A stretch of DNA of 20,439 bases from positions 361,510-381,948 of the forward strand of contig BLXT01003032.1 of the NCBI GenBank assembly GCA_019648995.1, written 5' to 3'. The notes under the pieces were generated by a model. That model was not told the DNA's origin. It saw nothing but the letters and a program-made list of their open reading frames with translations, and did no database searches. How positions within the stretch are numbered: position 1 is the first letter of the stretch; each line of letters opens with the position of its first letter. The stretch comes from Plakobranchus ocellatus. Its lineage: Eukaryota > Mollusca > Gastropoda > Plakobranchidae. Both the position numbers and the translations under genes were made by a program. Below, one piece after another: positions 17,201 to 20,439 of this stretch.

Positions 17201-19705
17201 GCTTCTCAAGCTACAAACCAGTATTTTAGCAAAATTCTTTGACTTAGAATCTGAACCATGTTCTTCTATCAAAAAAAAACAAACAAAAAATCTGAAGTGA
17301 AATCAACCTGCTTTGCTTACTTTGCATTGTAGTTTTCATCAAAGATAACAATCTCGTCCACATTGAAAACTGCAGCAGCTCGAGCTACCTGAGAATAGAA
17401 TGGAAAAAAACAATGGTACAAATATTCATCTGAAGCACAATATACACCTTGGACAATGCTTGACTGGAATACAATTATATATCTTAAAATCAGAAGCATT
17501 AACACCAATAAGTCAAAGCTAAAAATTAAGTTGGCTGAAAAAGAAAGCAAAAACGTGGAAAATTAGGCAAAGATCATGAGCTACTTATAAAGCTCTGCAC
17601 TTTTCTACGAAGTTTTTACAATGGATGTATATCTTAAGGGAGAAAGCAAACATGAGGAGGTTTCTCTTAATGAGATCAAAATGCATATCAGTTTTGACAC
17701 CAATCCAAGTGAATTTAATATCAAATGTAAAATTTTTTAGAAAAAGCAATGTGAAGTTTGTTTTTCCTTCTTATCAAAACATCACAACCTTTTTTTTTTC
17801 CCAAATATTACAATGTCACAATATATTGGAAATATATCACTGCATCTATACTCATTTGTTACCTTTGCAAAACTCATGAAATCTGGTTTTTTTGCTAGAT
17901 TAATGATTTAAAATTTTCAAAATTAACATTTATCTGGACTGGCATTACTTGGAGGCATCTCTGTTATTTTTTAACTTTTTTTTTCAGCAAGCTATTGTAT
18001 TTAATAGTGACATTAAACATTTAACAAAACTATCTGCTTCACATCACTGACCTGTCCAGCCACATATGCCCTTAGCTCTAAGGACTGTGCATTGTCCAAA
18101 ATGGAACCAGGTAGAGCTATCGCAACTGTGTACGGCCGACCGCACCTCTCTCTTCTTTCATTCTCCTCTTTCACTGCTTTGTCTCTCTGCTCCTTCTCTT
18201 TACGTATGGCTTTTTGTTTCCTCATTTCTGCCAACAGTTTCTCCTCTCGTTGTTTCCTCTTGTAAGCTTTTCCTGACAGTTCAATAGAGAGGGTTAGTCC
18301 ATGAGAAAACTAGTTTGTCAACAGATGCCTGGTTTTTACAGCATCTGAACATTTTTATTCCTGCAGGAGAAACGTATATGTGTTTCTATTTTTCCTTCTT
18401 CAGTTTTGTGCCAGTCTCTTGCTCTCAGGTCTAAGACTTTGATAGCTTGGACTTTCATTATAACTTTGTTTCATCTCTAATTCTCTAACACAAACTGCAG
18501 ATTATAATTCATCCTAATTCATTAACCACCTCTTTCCAACCCTCTTTTTCCTTCTGACTATCTCTATCTATATCTCTCTTACCTCTCTTACCCTCTCTCT
18601 CTTTCCTTCTCTCTATTTATCTCTCTGAAAATGAACAGCATTTCAAACTAAACACTCACAGTCAAACAAACATAAAGGACAGATTTTCTTATATGACTAA
18701 ACAGCACAAGACAAAGGTGGAAAAGACAGATTTGGATATTAAAAAAAAAACAACAAAAAACTAAAAAAAACTTTACTTACTTTCTAGATGTGAAAACTTC
18801 CTTTGCTTCATCTGCAGTCAAAATACAAATTAAAAAAAAATACACAGATTATAAAAACCAGGCAAAAACATATTAAGCCATTTTGATTGTTACAAACACA
18901 TTTTTCAAAACATTTATCAAGATAAAACATTTGTGGGAAAAATACAGACCTTTATTGCATCTCACATTCTATAACTATAGGGTTTAATTAGGAGCCTAAC
19001 TTTTTTTCATAAAAACCCACTGAGCACTTTGTAATGCAACATAATCCCTTACAAATGCCATGTTTGAATTTATAATTTCCACTTCAAAATATTCCAATAT
19101 ATATACTCATACATTGTATGGAAATGAGTACTTTACAGTAAGGAAATTTTCAATTCTTTATTATATAGATGATATTCCTATTATTATTAAAAAAGAAATA
19201 TGTAGCAATAGCTTGGCAAATAATCAAGATCACTCCTGCTTTGCTAAATATTTATGATTGTTAAATAACACAAAATATGTTAAGCTACTTTAAAACCTTT
19301 ATGGGCTGGTCACAACATAAACATAGATACAACAGCAGTGTAAAAAAACGTGTTTATCCTACAGTCAAGTCCTTAGCAAATTAGTTATTAGTTATGATGT
19401 CAATATGAAATAAATAACGTCACAAAAGTTTACTTAACACAGAAACATCATGCACCATCATTTTAAAGGCCTTGATAATTTTTTTTTTTTTCTCACTAGG
19501 GTGACTTAAATTTGAACAATTTTTTAAAAAGTAAAGACTGCACAATTTAGTTCATACACAAAGAGGAAGCATTTTCTCAACCTAAAGTAGACATCAAAAT
19601 GGAAATTACCTCGGACACTGAAGATGGGACTCTTTTGTAAGAGAGTTCCGATTTCTGAGGTAACATGCTGAGATCCTTGAAGCCTGGGTTTGAGTTTCCA
19701 GCCAT
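11211..19705 (-). CDS. SPOUT1: SPOUT1-type RNA methyltransferase (C9orf114/CENP-32), complete ten-exon gene
   Basis: The exons, 5' to 3' on the minus strand, are 19705-19610, 18811-18781, 18272-18052, 17388-17321, 16998-16859, 15539-15409, 14607-14538, 13395-13194, 11760-11613 and 11297-11211. They join in phase at GT-AG introns to 397 codons plus TAG; the human protein is of similar length, about 376 residues. Residues about 43-85 form a charged, probably helical region. GRPYTVAIALPGS (87 onward) starts the SPOUT fold, interrupted by an inserted RNA-binding-like region (about 186-260). The trefoil-knot end has TIGTSERG (301-308), VFGGLKGLE (325-333) and CPQQGSRTIRTE (358-369), the likely S-adenosylmethionine pocket. 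The family is an rRNA-modifying, spindle- and kinetochore-associated methyltransferase. An in-frame TAA lies nine codons before the ATG, supporting this start. Confidence 0.96.
11298..11612 (-). other. SPOUT1: SPOUT1 intron 9
   Basis: A 315-bp phase-0 intron with donor GAG|GTGAGT. It is A/T-rich with homopolymer runs near 11468-11487. Nothing else is visible. Confidence 0.9.
11613..11760 (-). CDS. SPOUT1: SPOUT1 exon 9
   Basis: It enters in phase 2 after AACGTAG and leaves in phase 0. It encodes HGIIVFGGLKGLEAS, an acidic stretch and CPQQGSRTIRTE. The G-G-L-x-G-L-E and Q-G-S-R-T-I-R-T-E motifs are nearly invariant in the family and form part of the knot that binds the methyl donor. Confidence 0.96.
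11761..13193 (-). other. SPOUT1: SPOUT1 intron 8
   Basis: A phase-2 intron of about 1.43 kb with donor AA|GTGAGT. Its centre is occupied by the 86-89 bp tandem repeat at about 12340-12778; the rest is AT-rich sequence with no supported feature. Confidence 0.88.
12340..12778 (+). repeat. 86-89 bp tandem repeat, five diverged copies
   Basis: Copies start near 12340, 12426, 12512, 12601 and 12688. Shared blocks are TGTGATTCTGTG, AGACATGTCT, GGAGAGTTGA and CACTTTGAACATTTAAAATC. Four copies keep the perfect 10-bp palindrome AGACATGTCT (12355, 12441, 12527, 12702); the copy at 12616 has one change. The spacing of the palindromes is 86, 86, 89 and 86 bp. The array lies in SPOUT1 intron 8. Confidence 0.95.
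13194..13395 (-). CDS. SPOUT1: SPOUT1 exon 8
   Basis: It enters in phase 1 after GTCCACCAG and leaves in phase 2. It encodes the segment ESAGLYWGYTVRLASCLSQV followed by GGYDLTIGTSERG, the most conserved core of the SPOUT1 catalytic domain. The T-I-G-T-S-E-R-G loop is expected at the knot entrance next to S-adenosylmethionine. Confidence 0.97.
13396..14537 (-). other. SPOUT1: SPOUT1 intron 7
   Basis: A phase-1 intron of about 1.14 kb. It contains the SINE-like element at about 13737-13850; a weak box-B-like GGTTTGATTCTTG on the minus strand near 13968-13980 may be a remnant of another. No exon other than those of SPOUT1 is supported. Confidence 0.85.
13737..13850 (+). mobile_element. tRNA-derived SINE-like element
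   Basis: TGTGGCTCAGTTG resembles a box A, and GAGTTTCAAACCC about 45 bases later resembles a box B with one extra base. The tail has TAAGATCACAAGCATGG, reminiscent of the GAGATCAC tail of the two SINEs near 9.1-9.5 kb. No target-site duplication was found, and the boundaries are approximate. Confidence 0.6.
14538..14607 (-). CDS. SPOUT1: SPOUT1 exon 7
   Basis: A 70-bp exon, phase 0 in and phase 1 out, with acceptor TGTTAG and donor CAG|GTACAA. It encodes DVILNMAIPPSQRVTVKLTD. This is the least conserved part of the protein, corresponding to the inserted region where human has a P-G-L-R-V-T-V-R-L segment; the P-x-x-R-V-T-V-K-L match fixes the frame. Confidence 0.92.
14608..15408 (-). other. 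SPOUT1: SPOUT1 intron 6
   Basis: An 801-bp phase-0 intron with donor AAA|GTAAGT. The sequence is AT-rich with T runs near 14698-14708 and 14944-14952. I see no other feature in it. Confidence 0.9.
15409..15539 (-). CDS. SPOUT1: SPOUT1 exon 6
   Basis: It is preceded by the pyrimidine-rich acceptor CTTTCTCCCTTCCCAG, enters in phase 1 and leaves in phase 0. It encodes LLNPLDIPHHLRE, EYREGVTLDKPVKPGKG and AYANVGLKK. These match the L-L-N-P-L-D-x-P-H-H and E-F-R-E-G-I-V segments of the human protein at the entry to the inserted domain. Confidence 0.96.
15570..15710 (-). mobile_element. tRNA-derived SINE-like element
   Basis: On the minus strand GGTGGCTCATCTGGTAAGG is a good tRNA D-arm/box A, and AGTTCAAATCCC about 30 bases later is a good box B. 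The intervening anticodon-arm region is degenerate, so a functional tRNA is unlikely. The tail sequence differs from the SINEs near 9.1-9.5 kb, so this may be another family. Boundaries are approximate. Confidence 0.72.
16262..16345 (-). repeat. Possible dispersed-repeat fragment rich in GGTCTTGAAAA motifs
   Basis: On the minus strand GGGTCTTGAAAAA occurs twice within about 30 bases and is followed by GGATTTGGTGGGGACCCTGC. The block looks like part of a repetitive element rather than unique intron, but I can name no family. Confidence 0.35.
16859..16998 (-). CDS. SPOUT1: SPOUT1 exon 5
   Basis: The acceptor TTTATCTGCCAG and donor CAG|GTATTC bound 140 bp, phase 2 in and phase 1 out. It encodes ILQYLECPQYLRKAFFP, nearly identical to the human protein, preceded by a variable polar loop. 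Confidence 0.97.
16999..17320 (-). other. SPOUT1: SPOUT1 intron 4
   Basis: A 322-bp phase-2 intron with donor AA|GTAAGC. It is AT-rich with a (CAAA)-like run near 17271-17290. Nothing else is visible. Confidence 0.9.
17321..17388 (-). CDS. SPOUT1: SPOUT1 exon 4
   Basis: A 68-bp exon after ATTCTCAG, phase 0 in and phase 2 out. It encodes VARAAAVFNVDEIVIFDE, matching the I-F-x-V-D-E-I-V-V-F-D-E strand and helix of the SPOUT fold. Confidence 0.96.
17389..18051 (-). other. SPOUT1: SPOUT1 intron 3
   Basis: A 663-bp phase-0 intron with donor CAG|GTCAGT. The sequence is AT-rich with scattered A and T runs and no further supported feature. Confidence 0.9.
18052..18272 (-). CDS. SPOUT1: SPOUT1 exon 3
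   Basis: The acceptor ACTGTCAG precedes 221 bp, phase 1 in and phase 0 out. The first half encodes a Lys/Arg/Glu-rich probable helix or coiled coil (KLLAEMRKQKAIRKEKEQ and on). The second half encodes GRPYTVAIALPGSILDNAQ, the family signature at the start of the SPOUT domain, ending AYVAGQ at the intron. Confidence 0.97.
18273..18780 (-). other. SPOUT1: SPOUT1 intron 2 with polypyrimidine tract
   Basis: A 508-bp phase-1 intron. The plus strand is strongly pyrimidine-rich, with CTCT/TATCT motifs, at about 18530-18626, so the transcript carries a GA-rich tract. It also has a C-broken A run near 18741-18770. Confidence 0.88.
18781..18811 (-). CDS. SPOUT1: SPOUT1 exon 2 (31-nt small exon)
   Basis: The acceptor CTGCAG and the consensus donor AAA|GTAAGT bound only 31 nt. 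It encodes MKQRKFSHLE plus one base. It is needed to connect the phase-0 end of exon 1 to the phase-1 start of exon 3, and the fit at both sites is good. Conservation cannot be judged because this N-terminal part varies in the family. Confidence 0.8.
18812..19609 (-). other. SPOUT1: SPOUT1 intron 1
   Basis: A 798-bp phase-0 intron with donor GAG|GTAATT. It is AT-rich, with a T run near 19480-19491, and no other feature is visible. Confidence 0.88.
19610..19705 (-). CDS. SPOUT1: SPOUT1 exon 1 with start codon
   Basis: The ATG at 19705-19703 opens 32 codons (MAGNSNPGFKDLSMLPQ and on) ending at GAG|GTAATT in phase 0. The frame is closed upstream by TAA at 19735-19733. The N-terminus is polar and has no signal peptide or membrane segment, in keeping with a nuclear protein. 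Confidence 0.85.
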
Positions 19706-19860
19706 GTTTAGAAACTTCACGTGGGCGTTAGTTTATGAGGGAGGGAGGTGGAGAAGGGTTGGTAGTAAACAGCTAAAAAAAATTTTGAAGACCTAGAAGA
19801 CTTTGAAAAACGCCAGAGGAAGTGTGGCTTCAATCAACGCTCTGTGAAACAGAAAACAGT
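19706..19860 (-). promoter_or_regulatory. SPOUT1: Probable SPOUT1 5' UTR and promoter-proximal region
   Basis: Just upstream of the start codon sit a perfect E-box CACGTG (19718-19723) and an ETS-like AGGAAGTG (19818-19825, plus-strand reading). The region is somewhat less AT-rich than its surroundings. No TATA box is evident at a defined distance, and the transcription start cannot be placed. The call rests on position plus two short motifs. Confidence 0.4.
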
Positions 19861-20439
19861 GGGAATTTAATAGCTTCTTGTAGCAATTACAATTCGATGA
19901 CTGAAAAAAGAAATGTCAGCAAAATCAGATTTTAATATTTTATAAAACACTGATTTCTACTTGTGATATGAGATATTTTATTCAACAAATGTATTTAAGT
20001 TTAGAGAAATATCATTTAATTCAGATATAAATATGGGAAGATGTAAATATGTTTGGCAAAGCGAAACAGAACAAAAAATTGAAATAATATTTTACTACAA
20101 TTAATTTCAAAATTGTGAGCTGTCCATAAAATAAAAAGAGTCAATAAATTGTTGCCAATTGCCCATCAAGTGAAGCAAAATAGACAAAAGGGACAGAAGA
20201 AATTGATCAGTAATTTTATATGTGCAAAAAATTTTTTTCCCTTAAATTCTGTAAAACAGATCCCATTAAACGAGTCATTTTGTGCAGATATGGATCACAA
20301 TCATTTCTTTTCTGCTTTGAGTTTTAAAACCTCTTTGTGTTTTGCTTTCTCAGCTCTTCCTGATAATTACAGAAAACCACTTAATTATAAAAAAATATAG
20401 TGTCATTTCTAGTATAGTACATTTTCCTTTGTTTTTTTT
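19861..20439. other. AT-rich flank upstream of SPOUT1
   Basis: I find no exon, tRNA or clear repeat here. The plus-strand frame at 20149-20400 has no family features and AT-biased composition. It may be intergenic DNA or distal promoter. Confidence 0.55.

Noticed and set aside
1-20439. CRISPR array, bacterial operon, phage or toxin-antitoxin system
   Set aside because: Split exons with GT-AG introns, SINEs and minisatellites show animal DNA. The tandem arrays have no spacer-repeat structure.

Overview
This is animal genomic DNA, not bacterial. It is AT-rich, with long A and T runs, GT-AG introns, minisatellites, a triplet microsatellite and tRNA-derived SINEs. The reading frames over 60 codons are nearly all shadows of introns or repeats; the real coding sequence sits in short exons. 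A lamin-tail domain on what looks like a cytoplasmic intermediate-filament-type protein, together with small introns and SINEs, suggests an invertebrate. A mollusc or another lophotrochozoan is my guess; the species cannot be settled from this sequence.

Left part (about 1.4-10.4 kb, + strand): the 3' end of a gene encoding a lamin-tail domain (LTD). Three phase-compatible exons (1432-1535, 2369-2473, 2997-3110) encode most of the fold. A distant exon near 10323-10379 supplies the last strand, aligning with the conserved end of lamin tails, followed by a stop and no CaaX box. The 5' exons (rod domain) must lie to the left of the window. Introns hold a CTA/ACT microsatellite (about 2608-2860), a 68-bp tandem repeat (8531-8771), two related tRNA-derived SINEs (one with a perfect 16-bp target-site duplication) and a poly(A)-bordered duplication (about 9931-10224).

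Centre (about 10.43-11.12 kb): a roughly 17-copy, 42-bp minisatellite fills the gap between the two convergent genes. It carries the only AATAAA seen for the right-hand gene.

Right part (11211-19705, - strand): a complete ten-exon gene for the SPOUT-class RNA methyltransferase SPOUT1 (C9orf114/CENP-32). All splice sites are GT-AG, all phases agree, and the joined frame is 397 codons. Intron 8 contains five copies of an 86-89 bp repeat, each with a palindromic decamer; two further SINE-like elements lie in introns 7 and 5. The two genes look unrelated in function, the first structural and the second in RNA modification and spindle biology; they are simply tail-to-tail neighbours. I found no evidence of a new multi-gene system. 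The most interesting signals are the intergenic minisatellite, the ambiguous 3' end of the LTD gene with a possible 26-nt microexon, and the SINE cluster.
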